This document shows positions 27,520 through 38,700 of a DNA stretch of 64,000 nt, one piece after another; position 1 is the first letter of the stretch, and every line of letters starts with the position of its first letter. The stretch is from Melampsora larici-populina 98AG31. Taxonomy: Eukaryota > Basidiomycota > Pucciniomycetes > Pucciniales > Melampsoraceae. The notes below the pieces were generated by a model. It saw nothing but the letters and a program-made list of their open reading frames with translations, had not been told where the DNA came from and did not search any database. The stretch lies in contig NW_006768778.1 in assembly GCF_000204055.1 (NCBI RefSeq), positions 325,536 to 389,535 of the forward strand, written 5' to 3'. A program made the position numbers and the translations under genes.

Positions 27520-29786
27520 GTTTATCTCAATTCCTGAATTTATCTTGTCACCAAAATCATAGTCCACCATACCTCTTGACCATTCAGAAATTTCTAATCA
27601 TGTTAAAATTCATGGAGGGGAGAGTTTTGTATACTATACACAGGGAATGAAGCAGAAAATTCAACTGAAGACGGAGGGGGACATGACTTTGTTTATGATG
27701 GGAAGGATGTCAATGTCTTTGATGATGAAGACTTACTCAAAACTGATGACCATGTAAATATCTGTGTGGCACGTCGACGTGCACACACGGAGAGTTTTGA
27801 AATAAAACTCCAAGTCTTTTGGTTGAATTTAGACTGAGATTGTTGTTGAGCACCCTTTGTGCTTTGTGACTTGTTCAAAGGATTTGCAGACTCCTTTGTT
27901 GTCAGCAGGGGTCAACTGACTTTCAACCTCCCAGATGATAAGGGGAAGATGTGCTTATTGTGGCACCTCTTTGATGGGTTGTTACAGGGTCTAAGGAAAG
28001 TCTTTCGTGTGTGCACGTTGACGTGCTACAAGGATATTTACATGGTGGATAATGCTACTAAACTTGATGCTGTTCTAGAGCTCAATTATGCTCAGTTGTT
28101 AGATACTTCTCATCTTGACCAAGTCTCAATTATTTTATTTCATTAACAATTGACTTACTATCAATAAAGGTGAAAGAGGTGAGAACCATCAGTACTGTTT
28201 TATTTTACCTATCACTGAAGAATGTTCTTGGATCCATCACTCCTTATTGTCCCAAAGGAATGATCAGCCAATTCAATCATCTTATTGATCAAATCACCAT
28301 TTAAGTTATCAGGTTGAAGAGGTTTGAAGTGACCATGACTCATTTATTCCCAGATCTTTCCACCTGTTGTATCCATTCATCATTGTCTAGCATCGTTGGT
28401 AATATTCTTGGTACCACAATGAAATACAATCTAGTTATTGATGTACCAAAAGCCCCCCTCTTGGTATACAAGCAATGAATGTATTGTTGCTCCTGCTCAA
28501 TCAACAACCCCCCAACAAGAAAAATTGAATTGCCTGACCCTTGATTGACAATCTGTGAAAACAAAATGACAGCCTGCAGGCTGTATAACCTCTACCTGCA
28601 GACCATAATTTATAGGAAGCCTGCAGGCAAACAGTGAGTAAATCCCACTGGTCTGCTGTGGCCGGTTGGTGACTATAGTCCAATAGCCAGTCCGCAGGCC
28701 ACTGTAATGTTGTCAAAACACCATTACAAAACCTATAAACATAAATCTAGTTATAAACATATTCAGACCCAAACAGATATTATATCTTTCCAAATTCTTC
28801 ACGCACACAATTGGCTCCTTAGGGAATCTTTGACTGATTTTAGATTCATATCCTTTGGAGCCAGCTTTTAAACATGATGTTTATTGGCATTAGAATCAGT
28901 CGGAACCACCTTGTGGTATCCTGTTCCCTCCGCTCATGTTTACGAGCCCTCTCGAGATCATTTAGGTGAAGGACTTTCAGAAGTTCCTCACAGCCACCTT
29001 CTAACCCACCTGCATGCAAACCGGCCTTATATCCCTGTGGGGTGTCCTTTTGAGGCGGTGGTTCAATCCCAATAGCAGTTTACTTCTTGCAATTTTCTTT
29101 TTGGTCAATCTACCAAGTTCCAAATGCAGGCTGTTAAATTGGGGACTTGTGTATTTCTAAGCCTACTTGTTAGATATGATTTAGGCAACAATTATTATCA
29201 CCTCCATCACCTTGCTTTGTGAATGTCATGATGTATGATTCTACCATAAATCAAATCAATTTTTAACATGATCTTTGAGACCCACAGAGTTTTGGTCTGA
29301 CAGAGCAATCTATTGCACAGAGTGCTCAGATTCTTTAGCGCAGATAGCATCTTCAAAATCTGTATCAAAAGGACTTGTGATTTTCAACTTTCCAAAAAAA
29401 CATGACTCAAATCAGACCTCTACAGAATGCAGCCCACATGACTGATATCCACCAAGGAAACATAGAAGGAGAAGCATTACTGGTCAAAATGGTAATGAAT
29501 AGTGGGCGGCTTTGGAAGACAGAAAATGCTACAGCAACCAGATACATGGAGCAGAAGATTGACAACAGCAACACAGATGAGAAGAAATTTGGTGATCATA
29601 ACCAAAGGCAACATAAGACATTAAAAGTATGCCCAAACTTTATACCCAAATCTTTTCATTTGAATTGAGTCAGGCATACAAAAAATGTATCCAGGCATCA
29701 CTTAAAAATGCTATACTCCCATCATATCCAGCATATGATCATTCTTTCAAAACACAGCTTTTGGTTGACAGTTGTAGCTGTGTAGT
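27520..29786. other. Repeat-rich intergenic region
   Basis: No gene is supported. It contains the inverted-repeat element at 27749-28047 and a cluster of CCTGCAGG/CTGCAG palindromes at 28568-28640. Short frames near 28200 and 29400 have no recognisable domain. Confidence 0.4.
27749..28047. mobile_element. Small inverted-repeat element
   Basis: About 47 bp at 27749-27795 are inverted at 27999-28047, sharing CCATGTAAATATC and CACGTCGACGTGCACACACG (one difference in the right copy). The 200-bp centre is unique. The structure fits a MITE. Confidence 0.6.
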
Positions 29787-30068
29787 TCAGCATGTGCCAC
29801 AACAGTTGTTGCAAGTAAACATTTTCCACCAAAAGCAACCATCATCATCATCATCATCCTCACCAGTAAGGCCTGAATGGCCTTTGTGTGGATGTTGTTT
29901 TGCAAATGAGGAAGATCCAACTTGATTTATCAAAGGCTGTTCATCCACTCCTTCAATTGACGGTTTGAGAGACACAAATTCAAGACCACTTCCAGTGGGC
30001 ATGGCTTGAACAAATGCTGAGGAGCTGCATATAAGCAAAATGGTTCCAATGAGTCCGACAGCATTCAT
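29787..30068 (-). CDS. Small secreted cysteine-rich protein, candidate effector
   Basis: A single exon encodes 93 residues. Residues 1-22 (MNAVGLIGTILLICSSSAFV, then QA) form a good signal peptide with cleavage after VQA. The mature part has no other membrane segment. It contains an Asp run (EDDDDDD) followed at once by CFWWKMFTCNNCCGTC, which places five cysteines in the last 16 residues (C-x7-C-x2-CC-x2-C). The gene lies alone in repeat-rich DNA, a common setting for pathogen effectors. I do not recognise a family, and the effector role is inference. A CATATATG box is about 40 bp upstream of the ATG. A longer start 39 bp upstream is possible but would weaken the signal peptide. Confidence 0.55.
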   Translation of the reverse strand: MNAVGLIGTILLICSSSAFVQAMPTGSGLEFVSLKPSIEGVDEQPLINQVGSSSFAKQHPHKGHSGLTGEDDDDDDGCFWWKMFTCNNCCGTC

Positions 30069-30708
30069 GGTGTTTGACCTAGATGTCACATTCAATTTAG
30101 TCAACATATATGGGTTTGGAGGAAGATTTTCTAGGAGCCATAGAAGTGCTCCAAGGTCAAGTGACGTACAGAAAAGGAGCTGTGTGTGTCTTAGGTATTT
30201 GGGTGTGGTTTGTCTTGATCAATCTACCTGCAGAATAAGATACAAAGTAGATCCTAATCAGTCATTGAAATTATTCAAAATACTGTAGTAATAAGGAAAT
30301 GGGCAGACCACTGGGTGGTGAGATGTAGGAAACAGTCAAGGAATATGTGGATAAAAAGTAGATGTTGAGTAAATCATTCAGCTTTTATACACATCAGAAA
30401 CATTGAATGAATGTCCCCACCTTGAAACAAATATCACAGAAGTCATGATTAAGTTTGTTTACAGATGCGCCCCGCATTGTAGCATTTTGAAACTTGTGCA
30501 AAGAACTTGTGCCCAGAGCTCAAACAAAATTTCTGAATTTTTCAATTGTTAGGGAGAATTTGGGGTTATGGGTTGACACATAGATTTCCTTTAACACCAT
30601 TCCCACCCTTCATTGGTGAGGATTGCTACTCTGGATTTATTGCAGCAATCAGCTTCTCTTGCTGAGCCCTATTCAGCTCAACAGATAGACAATACCAGTT
30701 GGTTGTAT
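30069..30708. other. Intergenic, no gene
   Basis: Nothing recognised. AT-rich sequence. Confidence 0.4.
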
Positions 30709-31101
30709 TAACAACCCTGGGCCAGCAACGCAGCTGTTGCGCGCTGCGCTGCTGGTACATTGCGGAATTTACACGCCTCACTTTTGCGCAAATGCTGTAT
30801 AAATGTTGTGGGTAACCCTGACATGCAACAAGTTCTTTTGAATTGGGGTTTTTTTCTGCCCACAACAGCACTTTTTGTGTTGCAGTCCAAAAAACCATTG
30901 ATTTTTGAGATTTTTTGGCACTGTTGCGCATGGTGTGTTGCACAACGGGTGATCCAGTGCGCAGCTCGTCCTGCCTATTTCATGCTGGGGTGCTAGGACC
31001 AATGTAACTTGATTTGTGGACTGTATGCTACGTGTTGCGGAGCAACACAGCCGGAAATTTCCTTTTTGCGCCGTTCTGTGTTGCTGGCACAGGGTTGGTT
31101 G
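30709..31101. mobile_element. Inverted-repeat element with TGC-rich arms
   Basis: AACAACCCTGGGCCAGCAAC at about 30710-30729 and its surroundings recur inverted at about 31066-31101. The interior has several TTGCGCA and TTGCAC variants. The boundaries are uncertain. Confidence 0.5.
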
Positions 31102-31908
31102 TAACTGAAAAGTGGGCTGGATGATTGGTGTCTTCTTGGTCTGAGGCTTTATCCGCTGAGTCTGAGTATGAGGCAATGGGAAGGATTTTACAGAGATACT
31201 GACATGCAAATGCCAAATTTGATGTAGCAATATGCAGACAAAATCACTGAAGCTTGTTCCAGCCTACAAGCTCTGAGATATGCAGCTTCATCATGCGGGA
31301 CTTACACCCACTCAAAAGATATGCGTAAAATAGGCATTCAAATCTTTGATTGAAACACCTTGGGGCTATGCATGTAGTCAAACCTTCAATTCTTGAAGTT
31401 CTACGGTTCTTTCCAACAATGGTTTGTTCAGAAAATTTGCTTGAGTCAGACATTCTCATACATACAAATTCAAGGTATCAAAGGGTGTTGATAAAATATT
31501 TTGCCTGGAGAATTTCAATTTGGTTTAAAATTGAATCTTCAACCCATCCAAACTTCCAAAGGTGCAGATGGTCTTTATCAACTACAGCACACAGTGTTGT
31601 GAGGTTTTTTTCAACATTAGAAGGTACAACTATCCAGGAATCATTCATCCCTGTATCCATCACAGTGAAAGATCTTGATTGGCTCCATCAATTTCCATTT
31701 TCATGGCCTCATTTCCCGTGAATTCTGACCCCTAACCTCCAAAGTATACTGAGCAAAGAGTATCTGTGGTTTCTAGGACGTGGACACACATAGAAGGCTA
31801 TGATAAGCTAATATTTGGTGAGACTAATCATGTTAACCACAATTTCTGTCAAATCTCGTCAGCCTACTGGGTTCCAACACCTTTTTTCCATTAAATGTGT
31901 CATCTTTA
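31102..31908. other. Intergenic, no gene
   Basis: An open frame at 31350-31721 has no recognisable domain. Nothing else seen. Confidence 0.35.
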
Positions 31909-32225
31909 TGGATAATTGTGGAGAAGGTGGTATGTCATGACTGCTGTCCGGTCACATTTGCCCAGTGGGCATCTCTGCCCCTCTTGTCCATCAAAAACAT
32001 CATTTATGTGGAGAATTGTGGAGAATGATGTATGTCAAGACCACTGTCTGGTCTCATTTGCTCATTGGACATCACTGCCGCTCTTGTCCACCAAAAACAT
32101 CATTTTTGTGGATAATTGTGGAGAAAGTATGCCATGCAGACCATCTGGTGTCATCAGCCATCAACACCCCTCTTGTCCATTGGAAACATCATGTTTGTGG
32201 AGAGTTGTGGGGAATGATGATGAGC
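31909..32225. repeat. Tandem repeat with 100-bp period, about 3.2 copies
   Basis: Units starting TGGATAATTGTGGAGAA or a close variant occur at 31909, 32009 and 32109. A shortened copy starts near 32198. The CCTCTTGTCCAT...AAACATCAT block also recurs in each unit. The exact 100-bp spacing between the first three is striking. Confidence 0.8.
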
Positions 32226-32569
32226 TTTTCAAATTAGCTGTATGTTTTGGTTGACTGTACTCAAAATTAACAGTGGCCAGCTCTCCTAACTACAAAGAAA
32301 GTGATGGCACCATCAGACAGAGGCCAAAAGAGAACACATGTCAAGGTTTGCCAGCCTCAATAGTTGTACATACACGAGAACACTTTCCACTCAAGTTAGT
32401 CAGACTGAGCAGAAGTTTCATCACAAAATGTTTGGGAAATCACTGTTTTTGTTTTTGCAAAAAAAGCAAAAATCAATCAACTCATCTACAAATTCCTTAA
32501 AAAAGCCGTAGTTTTTTCATGAACCAAACCCGCAACAAAAAAAGGTTCATTCATTCATTAAAAAAGACA

Positions 32570-32790
32570 TTTTTATCTTATCATTCATTCATTACAGCCA
32601 TTCCGATATTGCTTGTCGCTCCATTTTGCAAAAGAAAAAGTTGAAACCTAAGTTTTTACTTGATAAAACTTCAAACTCAGCTGTAATTCAAGGCAATACA
32701 GCCAAACTTCAGGTTTCAATCTCACAAACTTTTTCTTTTCAAAAGGGTGCAACAAGCAATATCGGAATGGCTGTATGTTGTAAGATAAAA
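32570..32790. mobile_element. Short foldback element (~220 bp) with ~80-bp arms
   Basis: The left arm 32570-32650 and the right arm 32711-32790 are inverted copies. A near-perfect core of about 26 bases runs from ACAGCCATTCCGATA to TTGCTTG, with AAAAGAAAAAGTT after it. The loop is about 60 bp. Almost the whole element is stem, so a transcript would fold into one hairpin. Confidence 0.75.
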
Positions 32791-34049
32791 AGAAAAAAAT
32801 GTTGCTTAAAAATTGTAAAAAAATATCATGGAAGAAAAAAAGTAACAACATTCATTTATCTCTTTTACTTGATGTTTTTGAGACCGGGACAAGGTCTATT
32901 TAAGTTCTCTTAAAGACTGTTGGGTCTTAAGGAACTTATGGCTCTTTAAGTGCTGCTCCACCACAGCAGGCATTGACCTAGAACAATTATGTTTTAGGAG
33001 TTTGTTCATTGTTGTGAGGGTTGGGTGCTCAGATGAGGACTCAAGGCTCACTAATTGGGCTAAGAAGGGTCTTAGTGATTTTAATAATTAAATTTATATT
33101 TCAAATATAATGTAATTACAACTAGAAATATAGAAAAGGAAGAGGAAAAGGAACAGGGCTGGTCTGTTTGGATAAATCCAGACAGACTACAGTTAAGTGA
33201 CTCCTGAAAAGGAGGTTTATAATTATAATAAATGAATGTTATAATTATTGAAGGATGGATCCAAAAGTCCTTCCTTTAATCCTTTTTAAGTAACAGATTA
33301 AAGAGTGAGATAAAGGTCACTACACTGGTTGTTCTTAAAGTCACCAACTTATGGTTGTTCTTAAGGTCACCAGCCTGAAAGTAATTATATGTAGGTCACT
33401 AGCCTTGGGTTGTTGGAAGGTCACCAACCTAAAAGAGTTCCTACTTGGGGAAAGTAGAGGATCCAGAAAGGGTGAAGGTATTACTTACTTTTAATCAAGG
33501 AACTGATTAAAGTAATGAAGTTATCACTAGTCTTATATTTATAAGACTCTTGATTGTTACTTCAGTAGAACTTTAATTGTTCTTAAAAGTAGTGTGTAAT
33601 AAATGCTTGGGGGTTTTCTCTGAAGGCTGAGAGAGGAGGGGTTTATATACTCTCCTCTCTAAACCTAACTGTAGTGATATTTGTTATTATCACTACATTG
33701 GTTCAGGGTTAGTCATTAACATATATTAATGATTGTTACTAGTGATGCTTAGTTACATATACATGTTATGTGTGATATGTAATATAAGCATTTAACTCTC
33801 GACACTGAGTTATGAGGTGTAAATGGTGATTTATTACATATTACATGTTGTTTTACAGGTTCATGTATATGTAATAAAGGTTTTGGTACATTGTATTACA
33901 TGTTACATACAGTTTATATTCAGTATGTAGCATGTAATTGATTTTATACATAGGGTTTTTACTGTTACAGGTTAATTTTGGGTACATGTATATGTACTCA
34001 GGGCTGACAATTGTGGTGTGGGGATGGCCCCAGAGGGGTGCAGCGGTTG
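32791..34049. other. AT-rich intergenic sequence with short GGTCACC repeats
   Basis: No gene. Between 33317 and 33435 the motif GGTCACYA recurs four to five times with GGTTGTTCTTAA or GGTTGTTGGAA spacers. The remainder is rich in TACATGT and ATGTAAT words. Confidence 0.45.
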
Positions 34050-34200
34050 TAACAACACTGCCAGCATTAAAGAGGTTACCAGAAGGGAATATGGGTCGTA
34101 GGAAGCAAACAGCCTTTGTGACTACATATATCACAAAGGCGGTCTGATCCCTACAACCCATATTCCCATCTGGGAACCTCTTTAATGCTGGCAGTGCAAC
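34050..34200. repeat. Long near-perfect hairpin
   Basis: The left arm 34050-34120 pairs with the right arm 34131-34200 around a loop of about 10 bases (ACTACATATA). Shared blocks are CACTGCCAGCATTAAAGAGG, GGGAATATGGGT and GCCTTTGTGA. About 85% of positions pair by eye. It could be a solo foldback element or the source of small RNA. Confidence 0.75.
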
Positions 34201-35707
34201 CTGGTATTCTACCTCTGAACCCTCTGAGATGTGGGCTTCCCAGCCCCCAAACTCACGTGGGTGCAGAGCCGTGAGCCCTGAGAAGCCCCTCAACTTTTGT
34301 CTATGTGAGTGATGTCTCTGAATAAGAAGAACCTATTCATCCTTTTCACAACTCAAAGATGAACCAACCAGTTTCAATGTAGCACAAACAAGATCTGATG
34401 AATTACATTTACCAATAAATGACTCTTCCTGTAACTGTACCAAGCAATGAAACTTCAACTTGCATAAGGCTTGAGTCCTCCATTCTCTTCATGCTTGACT
34501 AAGCTATGGGTGGACTGGTAGTAGTATTTGGACTATGTCAAGATATACTAATTTGGCTTTCACAGGCATTTCATGTCTTTTGATTGAGAGAATTCTCAAG
34601 TCCCCTCATGATGTGCCCTCTCAATGTCTGTCAAGAGGGCGCGGGTTGGGGTAGTGAAGGGCTCCGGCCCTGGGGCTTGGTTTTTGTGAACCAAATGGGA
34701 CCCTGGCTGGAGACCTCCATCCAAGCCCGCTCCCCCCCCTAATTATGCGCCTGGGAACGTGTGTAGCTCAAATCAATGCACCACTCAGGGGCATGGACAA
34801 GTGTTCTGAGCCTTGGGCCCATACCCACACATGCTGGCCGGCAGTTGGGACTTCCGCTGTCTTGTGCTGCTTATGTCTACATGCGGCATTGGAGCATATC
34901 AATCTGCGCCTTCTCTCCTTGGAAATCCAATTTTCCAATATAAGGTTCTGACAATTCATGTCAGAGGCGTTCTCTTGGGAGCTTTCTCTTCATAGATTTC
35001 ACATTTGGTTCTGTATTAAATTCCTCACTCTATTTACTTTAACACACCATCCTTTGACACCCCCACATGTTCAAAAAATAACCCTTGCAATAGTTAAACA
35101 GCCAGCACATTTCCTTTTCCCCACTCGGGTTTGTACTGGAGAGGAGCACAAGTAGTTAATAGTGCCTGATAGCCTACGGCTCAGGAGGCATTCTAAGCAA
35201 TGAATAAATAAATAAAAGGTCATATTTGAGCGGGCTGGTACAGCCTGAAAGCGCTACGTGGGACTCGGTTTTTTTAAAGTGCATAAGGCTTTATTGCATG
35301 GAGCACTATCTAAACAATTTAAGATGAAGAAAAAGGACCAGTATACCTTGCAGAGAGTCGGCCCTGGTCGGACCAAAGGATTTCGTTGTCACTCGATTTC
35401 AAGTTTCGGTCAAGGTCGATTTTACACTTGATCACTCGCAGCCTCGCAGGGCGCAGGGCCAGGCCTGCAGTGTGTGATCGAGTCACATGAGTCACATGAT
35501 ACGATCTGATACGATATGTAACATTGTACATATATGTAAGTCTATGATCATATGTGGCATGTGCCTATTACGGACCGGTCTACGGATATGACGCATCTGT
35601 TCACACTCAAGTCACACAATTCTCAAGCTTTGATTATCCTTCATTGCCTTCATCGTCATTCTCAACTTCTTTCTTCCTTTCTTCTTTTCTAACAAATCGC
35701 CCAGACT
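34201..35707. other. Intergenic region upstream of the antiporter gene
   Basis: No gene. A tetranucleotide tail AATGAATAAATAAATAAA at about 35200 could mark the 3' end of a SINE or LINE copy. The last 150 bp before the ATG are pyrimidine-rich and probably the promoter and 5' UTR of the antiporter. Confidence 0.4.
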
Positions 35708-38700
35708 ATGCCCAACTCAAAGGAATCCGCCAACATTGAGTCAGATATCACAACAACTACATCTGATCATCGTTCAACCACTCCATTACCAACGTCTGAG
35801 TCTCATATCAAACCTCAGTTGCTCTCAGATCTCGAACCGCCAACGCCCAAGGGACCTAAGATTTCCAAACCAGATAGCTCACTCCATCGGGACAGGAGTC
35901 GTGAATCCTCCCATCCGGAACTCCCCAACATCAACACCAATCTTGTCACCACTCCTGCCTCTCATATCAGCGGTACTCAGAAAGGCAAAGCTAGGGCATC
36001 ACTCTCTAAACAGCCCCCCAATCTCATTGGTACTACTCCGCCTTCGGTTCTCCAATCCACACGCGCTCGAAGAGAACAAAACGTAACATCTGAAGTTGGC
36101 TCAGATGAAGAGACAAACTTCGTACCTCCCTCCAGGCCGACCTCCGTGAATAATCCATCGGATCCTCACGGCATCTCTCCTGTGACCACATCCTTCCACC
36201 TGCTTCCACCAAGTTCTAACCTTGCCCAACCACCTCAATCCCATTCCATAGCCAACAGGGTCTCTGTTGATGATGTAGAAGACGACGGGGTTGAGCCTAT
36301 TGATCGTGGCGAGGCATTGGTCCGGCGTCGTATGAAGGAGCGTCAGCGGCTCAAGAAGGAAGCTGAGCGGCGTCAGCGTCGCGTTGAAGATGAAACCACG
36401 CGTTCCCGAACCTCTCATTCGCGTCCGACTGCCTCTCGTACTCGTACCGCTCCTGCTCATCCTCACCATTCCCAAGCATCCCACCCTCCTGCTTTCTCTG
36501 ACTCGGTCAGTCACTCAAATGACCCCCCCGGTTCGCCATCGGCACATATGGTCCACGACATTCCGATCCCAAGGAGTGAACAATTTTCAAGATCAGCCAG
36601 CCAGTATGACACTGCTTCTGCTTCCAGCCGCGTGCCTCACGTCGTGGATCTGGATCGGCAACAAGGCATCAGTTCTTCCTCAAGAGGCCGCTCGCCTGAC
36701 ACAGTTCAATCTACATATCAGTCCTTTGGATCACCTAGTCAATTCACATCTGGCAGCTTAAAGTCTTCCGAACATGCCGTACGGATGTCTTCTTCTCCTA
36801 CGTCCAAAAATATTCCATCTCTGCTTGGCAAATCTTCTCGATCATCGTTAATATCTTTTGGGCAGCGTGGGGGTGTCACTATGTCCGATGCAATCGAAGA
36901 AAGTGAAGACGACGAAGTTTATGAGGAAGGGGAAGATGCACAGGAGTACTTTGACTTGCAAACCCCAATTGCGCGTGGACGCTCCCGCGCACTTCCAGGG
37001 CAATCTATGCGTAGCCCTGTTATCTCTCAGCATACAAACCTTCAGCTCGACTCTCCCAGTCGGCCCAAGTCAACTGCGCGCCATGCATCTGTCTATGTTC
37101 CCGAAGCATCATCTTCCGAGGAGGGCCAATCCCCACAAGGAGAGGCCGATGGCAACCTACCAGCTGAAGCTGAAAACGCGAGTAGTGACAATGCGTCATC
37201 TGACCTGAACGATGAAGATGTAGAGTATACACTCAAAGACCGACAAGACGTGAGCTGCAAACATTTGCCTCGTCCAACGTTGATCCCAGTCTAGCTAATT
37301 GTATATATTTGTTTATTTGACCAGGCAATCAATATTGAACATCCTTTCGGATTGCCAATCTGGAAACCAGCACTCTATAAGAAGTCAAGATCTGTGGCTC
37401 GTAATGCGGAAGCTGCACTTCATGATTCTCCCACGTCAACTAGTGTTTCAACTCTCACACCTGGCAACATTTTATGGGCCTTATTATTTGGTTCCCCTCT
37501 AGCATTTGTTTTTTCCCTGGTAGCGGCCGTATTGTTCGTGATACCCTGGGGTGGAAGCAAATACGGTCGAGTAGTATGGGAGCTCGCTGGCTATCTTATC
37601 TGGCCATTCGGAAAATATGTCGAAGAATGGTCTGAAGAAGAAGAAGGTGAGGAGGGGGAAGAAGGGACACAACAAGAGGAAGCCGCCAACACACTTGATG
37701 TCCACTCGTCCCGATGGGAGGCAGTATCTGACATTGGCGACGACGACAACGACAATGAATCTGTTGACCGGCTCACCATACGCGGCGATGCTCATGAACG
37801 CACATCTTTAACAGCAGCAGAGGCTGGACCTGATCGATTAAATCTTCCACCCAATTACGGGGCCACTCACGGGACTAGACCCAGGCTATCTAATCAACAT
37901 GTCTCGTCTTCTTCTACCTCAACCGATGTGACTGCTATACTTGGTGACGCGGCTTCAAAGGATATGTCTCGTCGACAGGCAGGCCAGAAATATCATCCAA
38001 TCAGGGTACGGGCACTGGGTCGATTATCTTTCTGGACCGTCTACTACCTGATCATTGCTCCGATGATGTTGGCCTCCTGCGTTCTATGTTGGTTCTTCGT
38101 ATTTCCCATTCCCATGGCCAAGTTATTATGGGTGCTTGTCCGTCATGTGGGCACAGAACCTCTGGCGCTTCATTTCCGTTCACCGCCTACCTTCATCGAT
38201 CTCAATCAGATTGAGTCTGGAAAAGCGGGTCTTGGGGGTAGTAGGGAGGTATCATCTAGTCAACGTGCTGAAGCCCAAAGCGATTCTGGCCTGGGTGAAT
38301 TTGGTAGTCTCCCTCGATTGAAACCTGGTCAACCTGCACCGAAGCATTCTAAGAAGTCCCTGTCAGCTAGTCGAGCAAAAGGCAGGTTAGTCAGCGGAAA
38401 GGCCAAGGTGTTATTGTGCACGTACAAAGCACTGGGAATCCAGTATTACAAGTACACTGTGGATGGAGTCAACATCATCTTCATCATCTTGATGCCATTC
38501 GTTATTTTTGTCATCTTTGATGCTTTCTTTTTGGTACCCCTGCATTTAACTGGATTCCTTGGCGTGATCTCCAGTCAGGCCGTGATCTTTGTTATGGCCT
38601 TACTAAGTGTTGTGCCGTTATCATACTTCATTGGCATGGCTGTTGCTTCGATTTCCGCTCAGTCATCCATTGGAATGGGCGCTGTAATCAACGCCACCTT

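Noticed and set aside
29061..29072. B-box-like GGTTCAATCCC that could belong to a tRNA gene.
   Set aside because: No A box or cloverleaf at the right distance upstream.
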